The notes beneath the pieces are model-generated. The model was not told the DNA's origin and ran no database searches. It worked only from the letters and a program-made list of their open reading frames with translations. Positions 46,922 to 58,361 of a stretch of DNA of 64,000 nt are shown here, piece after piece. Origin of the DNA: Giesbergeria sp. (lineage in GTDB: Bacteria; Pseudomonadota; Gammaproteobacteria; Burkholderiales; Burkholderiaceae_C); the NCBI GenBank assembly GCA_023150295.1, contig JAKLLE010000003.1:26836-90835 (forward strand), given 5' to 3'. Positions within the stretch are counted from its first letter, which is position 1. The number at the start of each line of letters is the position of its first letter. The position numbers were made by a program, and so were the translations under genes.

Positions 46922-47974
46922 TCATGCCTCCACTGCGCGTTGCAGGGCCGCGCCCACGCGCGCGGGACCCGGGAAATAGGCCCATTCCTGGGCGTGCGGG
47001 TAGGGGGTGTCCCAGCCCGTCACGCGCTCGATGGGGGCTTCCAGGTGGTAGAAGCATTCCTTCTGCACCAGCGCCGCGAGTTCGGCGCCGAAGCCGCCGG
47101 TGCCCGTGGCCTCGTGCACCACGACGCAGCGGCCGGTCTTCTTCACCGAGTGGACGATGGTCTCCAGGTCCAGCGGCCAGATGGAGCGCAGGTCGATGAT
47201 CTCGGCGTCGATGCCGGCCTCGCGCGCGGCGCATTCGCTCACCCAGACCATGGTGCCGTAGGTCAGCACCGTGACGGCCTTGCCGGGGCGGAACACGGCG
47301 GCGCTGCCCAGCGGCACCGTGTAGTAGCCCTCTGGCACCATACCCATGGCGTGCTTGGACCAAGGCACGACCGGGCGGTCGTGGTGGCCGTCGAACGGGC
47401 CGTTGTAGAGGCGCTTGGGCTCCAGGAAGATGACCGGGTCATCGTTCTCGATGGAGGCAATCAGCAGGCCCTTGGCGTCGTACGGGTTGCTCGGCATCAC
47501 CGTGCGCAGGCCGCACACGTGGGTGAAGATGGCCTCGGGGCTCTGGCTGTGCGTCTGCCCGCCGTAGATGCCGCCGCCGCAGGGCATGCGGATGGTGAGC
47601 GGCGCGGTGAAGTCGCCCGCCGAGCGGTGGCGCAGGCGCGCCGCCTCGGAGACGATCTGGTCCATGGCCGGGTAGAAGTAGTCGGCGAACTGGATCTCCA
47701 CCACCGGGCGCAGCCCGTAGGCCCCCATGCCCACGGCCGTGCCGACAATGCCGCCCTCGGAAATCGGCGCGTCGAAGCAGCGCGACGTGCCGTACTTGGC
47801 CTGCAGGCCCTCGGTGACGCGGAACACGCCGCCGAAGTAGCCCACGTCCTGGCCATAGACGATGACGTCATCGTCGCGTTCCATCATCACGTCCAGGCCC
47901 GAGCGCAGCGCCTGGATCATGGTCATGGGCACGGTCCCTGCCGTGGCCGCCGTGTCTTTGTCTTGCGTTTCCAT
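46922..47974 (-). CDS. bkdA2: 2-oxoisovalerate dehydrogenase E1 beta subunit
   Basis: The beta subunit of the thiamine-diphosphate-dependent E1 of the branched-chain complex. It has 350 residues with MIQALRSGLDVMMERDDDVI, YGQDVGYFGGVFRVTEGLQ, FDAPISEGGIVGTAVGMGAYG and EIQFADYFYPAMDQIVSEA, all typical of the E1beta pyrimidine-binding domain. The C-terminal transketolase domain includes RCVVVHEATGTGGFGAELAA. It sits between E1alpha (three-base gap) and E2. An internal ATG at residue 17 (MTMIQALRSG) is a possible alternative start. Confidence 0.95.
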   Translation of the reverse strand: METQDKDTAATAGTVPMTMIQALRSGLDVMMERDDDVIVYGQDVGYFGGVFRVTEGLQAKYGTSRCFDAPISEGGIVGTAVGMGAYGLRPVVEIQFADYFYPAMDQIVSEAARLRHRSAGDFTAPLTIRMPCGGGIYGGQTHSQSPEAIFTHVCGLRTVMPSNPYDAKGLLIASIENDDPVIFLEPKRLYNGPFDGHHDRPVVPWSKHAMGMVPEGYYTVPLGSAAVFRPGKAVTVLTYGTMVWVSECAAREAGIDAEIIDLRSIWPLDLETIVHSVKKTGRCVVVHEATGTGGFGAELAALVQKECFYHLEAPIERVTGWDTPYPHAQEWAYFPGPARVGAALQRAVEA

Positions 47975-47977
47975 GGC

Positions 47978-50465
<2,488 letters not shown>

Positions 50466-50494
50466 GGTGTTCCTCTACATGGTCCCGAAGACTG

Positions 50495-50527
50495 AAAAAG
50501 CAAAAGACCGCCGGGACAGCGGTCTTT
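50495..50527 (-). terminator. Terminator hairpin in the leader of the BMP-family gene
   Basis: AAAGACCGC (50503-50511) pairs perfectly with GCGGTCTTT (50519-50527). On the minus strand the stem is followed by TTTTGCTTTTT. It lies 38 bp before the BMP start. It may end transcription arriving from the adenosine/adenine deaminase gene, or act as an attenuator. Upstream segments GCAGG and CCTGC offer alternative pairings. Confidence 0.7.
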
Positions 50528-50610
50528 GCGCAGGATTTTACCGCAGGCACCCTGCGGCACCCGCGCGGGCTACCATGCGGCCATTGCCCCCTCTTCCAAG
50601 GAGCCTCTGC

Positions 50611-51060
50611 ATGCCCCTGTTCGTTGATCCCACCCCGCCAGGCCAATGCCTCTTCTGCAAACTTGTTGCGGGCGAGATTCCTTCAGCACGCGTGTACGAA
50701 GACGCACTGACCATCGCCTTCATGGACATCGGCCAGGTCAACCCCGGCCACGTGTTGGTGGCCACCAAGCGCCATGCAGCCACGCTGCTGGACATCACGC
50801 CACAAGAGGCCGCCGCCGTCATGCAGACCGCACAGCGCGTGGCCAATGCCATCCGCGAAGTGTTCGACCCGCCGGGCATCACCCTGCTGCAGGCCAATGG
50901 CCGCGAGGGCGAGCAGACGGTGTTCCACTTCCACATGCATGTGGTGCCGCGCCATGCGCAAGATGGCATTGGCTTTACCTGGCCGCGCAAGAACCCCGAC
51001 GCCGCCGTACTAGGGGACTACGCAGACCGCCTGGCAGCGGCCATTGCGCCCACGCCCTGA
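50611..51060 (+). CDS. HIT family nucleotide-binding hydrolase
   Basis: A 149-residue histidine-triad protein. CLFCKLVAGEIPSARVYED at the start and the triad HFHMHVVPRHAQ are the family hallmarks; the third histidine of the triad is the nucleophile. HIT proteins cleave AMP from adenylated or phosphoramidate substrates. AAGGAG lies eight bases before the ATG. It is convergent with the adenosine/adenine deaminase gene, with only 13 bp between stops, and divergent from the BMP gene. Confidence 0.93.
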   Translation: MPLFVDPTPPGQCLFCKLVAGEIPSARVYEDALTIAFMDIGQVNPGHVLVATKRHAATLLDITPQEAAAVMQTAQRVANAIREVFDPPGITLLQANGREGEQTVFHFHMHVVPRHAQDGIGFTWPRKNPDAAVLGDYADRLAAAIAPTP

Positions 51061-51073
51061 GTAGTGGTAACGC

Positions 51074-52159
<1,086 letters not shown>

Positions 52160-52251
52160 TCATGCACCGCCGCGCGCCCAATGCAATGACTCATTCATAG
52201 CGCCACGCCCCCGTCCAAGGTACCCCACCAAAAAAACCAACCCCGACAGCG

Positions 52252-52410
52252 GCCAGCAGCACCACCTACGAGCGCGACAGCCTGGGTCGCACCACCCGTA
52301 AAACCCAAACCCTGAGCAACGGCAACACCCGCAGCATCGGCTACCAATACGTCGCCAGCGGCCAACTGGCTGCCACCAGAATGCGCAGCACACCCCGCAG
52401 CCAACGATGA
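52252..52410 (+). pseudogene. RHS/YD-repeat protein remnant
   Basis: The frame 52252-52410 reads SSTTYERDSLGRTTRKTQTL then SNGNTRSIGYQYVASGQLA, the tyrosine-aspartate repeat pattern of RHS toxins or wall-associated proteins, and ends at a TGA. There is no start codon or ribosome-binding site, and the open frame begins after a TAG at 52198. It is a short leftover of a much larger gene, stranded in the 301-bp spacer between the adenosine/adenine deaminase and the ABC permease. The rest of the spacer holds nothing I can name. Confidence 0.65.
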
Positions 52411-52424
52411 CGGGATGTCGCCCG

Positions 52425-53249
52425 TTACGCCAGCATCTTGCGCAGCGCGTAACTCGCCCCGTCCACCAACGCCACCAACGCCAGCATGGCCAGCAGCACG
52501 GTGCTGGTTTCGCCCATTTGAAACAGGCCCATGTGAAAGGCGAGCATCTGGCCCAGGCCGCCTGCACCGACCACGCCCAGCACGGTGGCGGCGCGGATGT
52601 TGTTTTCCCAGCGGTACAGGGTGTAGCTGGTGAGCTGCGGCAGCACCTGTGGCAGGGTGGCGTACAGGAACACGCGCATGCCGCCCACGCCGCGCAGGCG
52701 CAGGGCCTGGGCGGGTTCGGGGGCGGTGTTTTCCAGGCTTTCGGCAAACAGGCGGCCCAGCACGCCCGCCGTGTGCACGCCCAGCGCCAGCGTGCCCGCA
52801 AACGGCCCCAGGCCCACGGCGATGAGCAGCAGCGCCGCCCAGACCAGCTCGGGCACGCTGCGCAGAGCGTTGAGCAGCAGACGCGCCACGCCGCGCGCGC
52901 GGGCGGGGTCGTGCGCGTGGGTGCGGGCGGCAGGGAGTGCCAGCAGCAGGCCCAGCACGGCGGCGATGAGCGTGCCCAGGGCCGACATGGCTAGGGTTTC
53001 CAGCGTGGCCTGGCCCACGCGCGCCAGGAACGCGGGCGTGGTGACCGGGTGCAGCAGCTCGCCCACAAAGCGGCCCATGCGCACCCAGGCGTCCCACGAG
53101 GCCCATTGCGCCAGGCGCAGGTCCAGCGTGGCAAAGCTGGCCAGTACCAAGAGCAGGATGCCCGCAGTCAGCCAGCAGGCCTTGCAGCGCGCGTCGAACA
53201 GCGGCGGCGGGAGCTGATGCGGGGGTGGTGTCTTTGCGGGATCACTCAT
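52425..53249 (-). CDS. PhnE-type ABC transporter permease 2
   Basis: A 274-residue inner-membrane permease with about six helices. The coupling region LRSVPELVWAALLLIAVGLG is followed by the EAA-like loop, and YTLYRWENNIRAATVLGVVG is the PhnE signature. It is the last gene of the phnD-RHH-phnC-phnE1-phnE2 unit. In view of the binding protein and senB next door, the likely substrate is an inorganic selenium oxyanion, with phosphonate, phosphite or phosphate as alternatives. The chosen start gives MSDPAKTPPPHQLPPP; the longer frame would overlap permease 1. Confidence 0.88.
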   Translation of the reverse strand: MSDPAKTPPPHQLPPPLFDARCKACWLTAGILLLVLASFATLDLRLAQWASWDAWVRMGRFVGELLHPVTTPAFLARVGQATLETLAMSALGTLIAAVLGLLLALPAARTHAHDPARARGVARLLLNALRSVPELVWAALLLIAVGLGPFAGTLALGVHTAGVLGRLFAESLENTAPEPAQALRLRGVGGMRVFLYATLPQVLPQLTSYTLYRWENNIRAATVLGVVGAGGLGQMLAFHMGLFQMGETSTVLLAMLALVALVDGASYALRKMLA

Positions 53250-53254
53250 ATGTA

Positions 53255-54082
53255 TCAAGCCAGGTTGCGCCGCAACGCCGCACTCATGCGGTCGGCCAGG
53301 GCCACCAGCAGCATGAAGACAAGCAGGATGCTGGCCACCTCCGCGCCGTTGAACATCTTCATGGAGCCGTCCATGAGTTGGCCCAGGCCGCCCGCGCCCA
53401 CGAAACCCAGCACCGCGCTGGAGCGGATGGCGCATTCCCAACGGTACACGGTGTAGCTGGTGAGTTCGCCCGCGTTGTGCGGCAGCAGCCCGAAGAAGAA
53501 GGCCTGCAAGCGCCCACTGCCGTTGCGCAGCAGGCTGGTGGTGGCATGGGTGTCGCCGCTTTCCAGAATGTCGGCATACACCTTGCCCAGCATGCCGCTG
53601 TAGGTGAGCGCAATGGCCAGCACCCCGGCCGCAGGCCCCAGGCCCACCACGCGCACCCACACCAGCGCCCACACCAGTTCAGGCACGCTGCGCAGGATGA
53701 GCGCCACCCAGCGCACGCCCTGGCGCAGCGCCGCAGGCAGCGGTGCCATGCGCCCGCGCAAGGCAGACACCGACAGCACGCGCACCGACATAAGCGCCAG
53801 TGGCACGGCCAACAGCAGCGCCAGTGTGAGCCCGGCGGTGGCCATGGCCACGGTGCGCCAGGTTTCCACCAGCAGCAGGTGCAGAAACTCGGCGTCGCTG
53901 CGCGGCGGGAAAAAGCCCGCCACAAACTGCCCCGCCGGTGCCAGCGCTTCGCCACCCAGCAGCCAGGGTTTGAACTCTGTCCACACGCCTAGTGGCCACA
54001 GCAGCGCCAGCGCGGCCAGGGTCCAGAAAAGGCGCGTGCGCCAGGCCGGGTCGCGCAAGGGGGCGGCTGTGGTGGACGGCAT
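53255..54082 (-). CDS. PhnE-type ABC transporter permease 1
   Basis: A 275-residue permease with a strongly hydrophobic first helix (about 17-33) and five further helices. LRSVPELVWALVWVRVVGLG and YTVYRWECAIRSSAVLGFVG parallel permease 2, so the two arose by duplication and probably form the heterodimeric channel. The gene ends five bases before permease 2 and starts 23 bp after the ATPase gene. Confidence 0.88.
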   Translation of the reverse strand: MPSTTAAPLRDPAWRTRLFWTLAALALLWPLGVWTEFKPWLLGGEALAPAGQFVAGFFPPRSDAEFLHLLLVETWRTVAMATAGLTLALLLAVPLALMSVRVLSVSALRGRMAPLPAALRQGVRWVALILRSVPELVWALVWVRVVGLGPAAGVLAIALTYSGMLGKVYADILESGDTHATTSLLRNGSGRLQAFFFGLLPHNAGELTSYTVYRWECAIRSSAVLGFVGAGGLGQLMDGSMKMFNGAEVASILLVFMLLVALADRMSAALRRNLA

Positions 54083-54105
54083 GGGCGGGCAGGCGCTGGG
54101 GCGTG

Positions 54106-54942
54106 TCAGCGGCAGTGCATCACCACCGGGGCCGGGGTGGCGGCGGGTGCCTCCATCCAGGGCACCGGGGCGACGGTGGTGAGTTCATCCAGGTGCTGGG
54201 CGTAGAGCGCGTGCAGCAGCGCCGGGGTGACCTCGGCTGTGGGCAGGTCAAACGCCACCGCGCCGTCGCGCAGGCCCACGATGCGCGGGAAGTGCGCCAG
54301 CGCCATGTCCACCTGGTGCAGCGTGGCCACCAGCGTGGCGCCGCGCGCCTGCGCCGTGTGCGTCAAGGTGTGCAGCGCCTGGCGCGCGCGCGTAGGGTCC
54401 AGGGCCGACAAAGGCTCGTCTACCAGCCACAAACTGGCCTGCGCCACCAGCAGCCGCGCCAGGCCCACGCGCTGGCGCTCGCCGCCCGAGATGCGGTCCA
54501 CGCGCTCAAACAGCTTGTCGCCCAAGTCAAACGCGGCCAGTGCCTGGTGCGCCAGCGGGATGTCGTGCGGATAGAACAGGCTGCGCAGGCTGGCCCACAG
54601 CGACTCGTGCGGCAGCCGCCCGGCCAGCACGGCGGTGACCACGCGCTGGCGCGGCGGCAGCGGCGGCACCTGCGGGGCCAGAAACAGCGCGCGGCGCAGC
54701 GCCTGCAGCGCAGCGGGACGGGCAGCCCACGGGTCGATCCCGTCCAGGCGCAACGTGCCCACGCTGGGGAGCAGCGCACAGGCCAGCACCTGCAGCAGCG
54801 TGGTCTTGCCCGCGCCCGAGGGGCCAATCACCGCCAGTTGCTCGCCCGCGCGCACGTCCAAATGCGCCACCCGCAGCACGGGGGCTGCTCTGGGCGCGGC
54901 GGCAGGGTGGCGGGCCTGGAGGGACTGCAGTGCCAGTTTCAT
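54106..54942 (-). CDS. PhnC-type ABC transporter ATP-binding protein
   Basis: A 278-residue ATPase powering the PhnE-type permeases. Walker A is GPSGAGKTTLL, the signature motif is RISGGERQRVGLARLL, and Walker B is SLWLVDEPLSALDP with its glutamate. The switch histidine is in VATLHQVDMALAHFP. A C-terminal extension of about 30 residues (after LYAQHLDELT) is unusual. A repeat copy and the ribbon-helix-helix gene separate it from the binding-protein gene. Confidence 0.9.
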   Translation of the reverse strand: MKLALQSLQARHPAAAPRAAPVLRVAHLDVRAGEQLAVIGPSGAGKTTLLQVLACALLPSVGTLRLDGIDPWAARPAALQALRRALFLAPQVPPLPPRQRVVTAVLAGRLPHESLWASLRSLFYPHDIPLAHQALAAFDLGDKLFERVDRISGGERQRVGLARLLVAQASLWLVDEPLSALDPTRARQALHTLTHTAQARGATLVATLHQVDMALAHFPRIVGLRDGAVAFDLPTAEVTPALLHALYAQHLDELTTVAPVPWMEAPAATPAPVVMHCR

Positions 54943-54952
54943 GTATGAAAAG

Positions 54953-55002
54953 TGCCTCTAGCGTTTGTCTGGCAAGCGCTAGCAGCTATAAAAAGAGTAG
55001 CA
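54953..55002 (-). repeat. Dispersed palindromic repeat, copy 13
   Basis: On the minus strand it reads TGCTACTCTTTTTATAGCTG, then CTAGCGCTTGCCAGACAAAC, then GCTAGAGGCA. It lies inside the transporter operon between the ribbon-helix-helix gene and phnC. Confidence 0.85.
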
Positions 55003-55043
55003 ATTGCCTTCCGCTGCTTTGACTGGACGAATCCCACGCTGAA

Positions 55044-55283
55044 TCAGCGAATCTCATCGCCCGGCATGGGCGCGCGATCTGCCACTTTGGCGAGCACACG
55101 CTCCAGCTTTTCTGGGCTGCTGCGTGCGGCACGCTGCTGAAAAAACGCCTCCGTGTTCAAGGCCGAGATTTTTTCAGCCACAGCGGTCACGATGAATTGA
55201 TTCAAAGACGCCGAATCCTGCGCCGCCAATTGCTTGGCGTACTGGTGCAGCGAATCCGGCAAACGCAAGGCGACTTGGCGCAT
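55044..55283 (-). CDS. Ribbon-helix-helix (CopG/HicB-like) DNA-binding protein
   Basis: A 79-residue protein. MRQVALRLPDSLHQYAKQLA followed by ASLNQFIVTAVAEKISAL is a typical ribbon-helix-helix fold: a short DNA-contacting strand and two helices. The acidic tail resembles antitoxin tails, but no toxin gene is adjacent. It sits 24 bp after the binding-protein gene and upstream of the ATPase, an unusual place in a PhnCDE operon. It could regulate the operon, be an orphan antitoxin, or be an insertion. Confidence 0.8.
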   Translation of the reverse strand: MRQVALRLPDSLHQYAKQLAAQDSASLNQFIVTAVAEKISALNTEAFFQQRAARSSPEKLERVLAKVADRAPMPGDEIR

Positions 55284-55307
55284 GAGGGGTTCTCCAGCAA
55301 TACCCCC

Positions 55308-56174
55308 CTACTTCAGCAACCCCGCACTGCGCGCCGCCTGCTCGATGCCCTGGTAGTTCTCGTGCTTGGTGGGGATGAATCGCGTGGCGCGCTGCAGGGC
55401 CAGGATTTCCTTGCCTTCGGGCGTGTTGGCGTCGAGCTTCAGAAAAGCCTGGGCCAGCTTCTCGCGCTGGGCGGCGGGCATGTCGGCGTGCACGGTCCAG
55501 TTGTAGTCGAAGTAGCTGGGGGTGGTGTAGAAGGCGCGCACCTTGGTGGCGTCTACCTTGCCCTCTGCCACAAACTTTTCCCACACCGAGATATTGAGCG
55601 CCCCGGCATCGACCTTGCCCGCCGCGACGGCGGCGATGGTGGCGTCGTGCGCGCCCGAGAAGGCCACGCGCTTGAAGTCGCGCTCGGGCTCGATCTGCGC
55701 CTGCAGCAAAAAGCTGCGCGGCATGAGGTGGCCCGAGGTGCTCGAAGGCGAGCCAAAGCTCACGCTCTTGCCCTTGAGGTCGGCCAGGTTCTGGATGCCG
55801 GGCTGGGTGGTGATGAAGACCGAACGGAACACCGCGTCCTCGGCGCGCTGCACCAGGGGCACGGCCTTGCCGCCGGAGCGGATGTTGGCCTGCACGTAGG
55901 TGAAGCCCCCGTACCAGGCCAGATCGACCTGCTTGTTGGCCAGGGCTTCCACGGCGGCGGCGTAGTCGGTGACCGGGGTGAACACCACGGGCTGGCCCAT
56001 CACCTTTTCCAGGTACTTGACCAGCGGCGCGGCCTTGCGTGCCAGTTCGGTGGGGGACTCGTCGGGAATGGCCGTCACGCGCAAGGTGGTTTGGGCCTGG
56101 GCGACCCAGCTGCCCAGCGCCAGCGCCACCCCAAGCAGCGCCCGTGCGCCCCAGCCTTTGCTTCCAGTCATCAT
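55308..56174 (-). CDS. PhnD-family substrate-binding protein, putative selenate type
   Basis: A 288-residue periplasmic binding protein with a signal peptide (about 1-27, cleavage after AQA). The mature start LRVTAIPDESPTELARKAAP, then FTPVTDYAAAVEALANKQVD and SFGSPSSTSGHLMPRSFLL, match what I remember of the putative selenate ABC transporter binding protein family (TIGR04553), a branch of PhnD. AGGAG lies six bases before the first of two ATGs. It is divergent from senB with a 101-bp shared spacer, which supports a selenium role. Phosphonate or phosphite binding remains possible. Confidence 0.82.
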   Translation of the reverse strand: MMTGSKGWGARALLGVALALGSWVAQAQTTLRVTAIPDESPTELARKAAPLVKYLEKVMGQPVVFTPVTDYAAAVEALANKQVDLAWYGGFTYVQANIRSGGKAVPLVQRAEDAVFRSVFITTQPGIQNLADLKGKSVSFGSPSSTSGHLMPRSFLLQAQIEPERDFKRVAFSGAHDATIAAVAAGKVDAGALNISVWEKFVAEGKVDATKVRAFYTTPSYFDYNWTVHADMPAAQREKLAQAFLKLDANTPEGKEILALQRATRFIPTKHENYQGIEQAARSAGLLK

Positions 56175-56275
56175 CTTTAGCTCCTCTGCGCAGAAAACGA
56201 AAGAGCGAATTAGACTCGAAGCGGCAAGCCCATGCCGGGCACCACGCCTTTGACCCTGCAAGATTCCTGTCCACC

Positions 56276-57265
56276 ATGCCAGCGCCCCGCGTGCTCATCG
56301 TGAGCCCCGCCACCGAAGCTGCCAACAACGGCAACTGGCACACGGCCGCGCGTTGGGCGCAGATGCTGCAGCCCGATTGCGAAGTGGCCATCGCCCAGGA
56401 CTGGGACGGCACCCCGTATGACGTGCTGCTGGCCCTGCACGCACGCCGCTCGGCACCCGCGATTGCGCGCTGGGCGAAGGCCCACGGCGCCCCGCACAAC
56501 GCGCCCGGTCTGGCCGTGGTACTTACCGGCACCGACCTGTACCGCGACATCCAGACCGATGCGCAGGCACACGCCTCGCTGCGCCTGGCGCGCGCGCTGG
56601 TGGTGCTGCAGGAATGCGGGCCCGACGCCCTGCCCAACGCCCTGCGCCCCAAGGCCCGGGTCATTTTTCAGTCCGCCGCGTCCCATGCGCCCTTGCCCAA
56701 ACCGACCCTGCCGCTGCGCGTGGTCATGGTGGGCCACCTGCGCGATGAAAAGGCGCCGCAAACGCTGTGGGAGGCGGCACGGCTGCTGTGCGGGCACGGC
56801 GACATCACCTTCGACCACATCGGCGGCGCGCTGGACGCCGCCCTGGGCGAGCAAGCGCGCGCCTGCATGGCGCAGTGCCCGCAGTACCACTGGCGCGGCG
56901 CGCTGGCGCATGGCGACACCTTGCATGCTATCGCCCAGGCCCATGTGCTGGTGCACACCAGCCGCATGGAGGGCGGCGCGCATGCCATCCTCGAAGCGGT
57001 GTGCAACGGCACGCCCGTGCTGGCCTCGCGCATCCCCGGCAACGTGGGCATGCTGGGGGCGAACTATGGCGGGTATTTCGCGCTGGATGATGCGACTGCG
57101 TTGGCGCATCTGCTGTTGCGCTGCCGCGATGAACGGGCCGAAACCGAGGGCTTGTACACGCTGCTGCAGCACCAGTGTGCGGCACGCGCGCCCTTGTTTG
57201 CACCGCAGGCTGAAGCCGAGGCGGTGCGGGCGCTGGTGCGCGATCTGTTGCCCGCCAGCCGGTGA
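56276..57265 (+). CDS. senB: Selenosugar synthase SenB (selenoneine biosynthesis)
   Basis: A 329-residue GT-B fold glycosyltransferase. PRVLIVSPATEAANNGNWHT, LLALHARRSAPAIARWAKAH, VVLTGTDLYRDIQTDA, MVGHLRDEKAPQTLWEAARL and EGGAHAILEAVCNGTPV are the pattern I know for SenB (the former TIGR04348 family). SenB uses selenophosphate and a UDP-sugar to make a selenosugar that SenA then joins to hercynine. The gene is divergent from a putative selenate transporter. Neither senA nor senC (a selD homologue) is in the window, which is unusual. The identification rests on recalled family patterns; assay or profile search would confirm it. Confidence 0.85.
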   Translation: MPAPRVLIVSPATEAANNGNWHTAARWAQMLQPDCEVAIAQDWDGTPYDVLLALHARRSAPAIARWAKAHGAPHNAPGLAVVLTGTDLYRDIQTDAQAHASLRLARALVVLQECGPDALPNALRPKARVIFQSAASHAPLPKPTLPLRVVMVGHLRDEKAPQTLWEAARLLCGHGDITFDHIGGALDAALGEQARACMAQCPQYHWRGALAHGDTLHAIAQAHVLVHTSRMEGGAHAILEAVCNGTPVLASRIPGNVGMLGANYGGYFALDDATALAHLLLRCRDERAETEGLYTLLQHQCAARAPLFAPQAEAEAVRALVRDLLPASR

Positions 57266-57286
57266 CCGGCAGGCTGGGCCTTTTGT

Positions 57287-58270
57287 TCAGGGAAGCAGGA
57301 TCGTCGATCCCGTGGTCTTGCGCGCTTCCAGGTCGCGGTGGGCCTGTTGCACCTGGGCCAGCGGGTAGCGCTGGTCGATGCGGATCTGCACCTGGCCGCT
57401 GGCCACCACATTGAACAGCTCGTCGGCCATGGCCTGGGTGGATTCGCGCGTGGCGATGTGGGTGAACAGCGTCTGGCGCGTGACGTAGAGCGAGCCCTTG
57501 GCGCCCAGCGAACCGGGCGCGAACGGGGGCACCGGGCCCGAGGCATTGCCAAAGCTGGCCATCAGGCCGAAGGGGCGCAGGCAGTCCAGCGACTTGTCCC
57601 AGGTGTCCTTGCCCACCGAGTCGTACACCACCTTGACGCCCCGGCCAGCAGTGATGTCCTTGACCCGCGCCACGAAGTCCTCGGTGTGGTAATTGATGGC
57701 GTGGGCGGCTCCGTGGTCCAGCGCCAGTCGGCACTTGGCATCTGTCCCTGCGGTGGCAATCAGCTGCAGGCCCAGGGCCTTGGCCCATTGGCAGGCGATC
57801 AGGCCCACACCGCCCGCTGCGGCGTGGAACAGCACGTAGTCTCCAGCGTGCAGGCCCTCGACCGGCAGGGTTTTCTTGAGCAGGTACTGCGCCGTCAGGC
57901 CCTTGAGCATCATGCCGGCGGCGGTCTCGAAGCCGATGGCATCAGGCAGGCGGCAGACGCATTGGGCGGGCATCACGCGCACCTCGCAGTAGCTGCCGGG
58001 CGGCTGGCTGGCGTAGGCGGCGCGGTCACCGGGGCGCAGGTGGGTCACGCCCTCACCCACGGCCTCGACCACGCCCGCGCCCTCCATGCCGATGCCTGCG
58101 GGCATGGCCAGCGGGTACAGGCCGGTGCGGTGGTACACGTCGATGAAATTGAGCCCGATGGCGTGGTGGCGGATGCGGATCTGGCCGGGGCCTGGCTCGC
58201 CCACGGGCACATCGACGATTTGCAGTTCTTCGGGGCCGCCGGGCTGGCGGATCTGGACGGCTAGGCTCAT
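57287..58270 (-). CDS. qorA: Quinone oxidoreductase (zinc-independent MDR family)
   Basis: A 327-residue NADPH-dependent quinone reductase. HHAIGLNFIDVYHRTGLYP and PAGIGMEGAGVVEAVGEGV match QorA, which reduces quinones by one electron. The cofactor motif HAAAGGVGLIACQWAKALG is in the Rossmann domain. The catalytic-zinc ligands of alcohol dehydrogenases are absent, as expected. The chosen start is MSLAVQIRQPGGPEE; the frame to 58342 is rejected. It is convergent with senB, 21 bp apart. Confidence 0.92.
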   Translation of the reverse strand: MSLAVQIRQPGGPEELQIVDVPVGEPGPGQIRIRHHAIGLNFIDVYHRTGLYPLAMPAGIGMEGAGVVEAVGEGVTHLRPGDRAAYASQPPGSYCEVRVMPAQCVCRLPDAIGFETAAGMMLKGLTAQYLLKKTLPVEGLHAGDYVLFHAAAGGVGLIACQWAKALGLQLIATAGTDAKCRLALDHGAAHAINYHTEDFVARVKDITAGRGVKVVYDSVGKDTWDKSLDCLRPFGLMASFGNASGPVPPFAPGSLGAKGSLYVTRQTLFTHIATRESTQAMADELFNVVASGQVQIRIDQRYPLAQVQQAHRDLEARKTTGSTILLP

Positions 58271-58361
58271 GGGGTGTCTCTCCTGCAGGGGTTCTGGTTC
58301 CAAGCGGCATCGTGCCATGTTTCTGCAAGCCTTGCGCACCACAGCCCGCTACAGTGGCGGC

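Noticed and set aside
55044..55283. Complete toxin-antitoxin module
   Set aside because: Only an antitoxin-like ribbon-helix-helix protein is present. Neighbouring genes are transporter subunits and no toxin frame lies adjacent.
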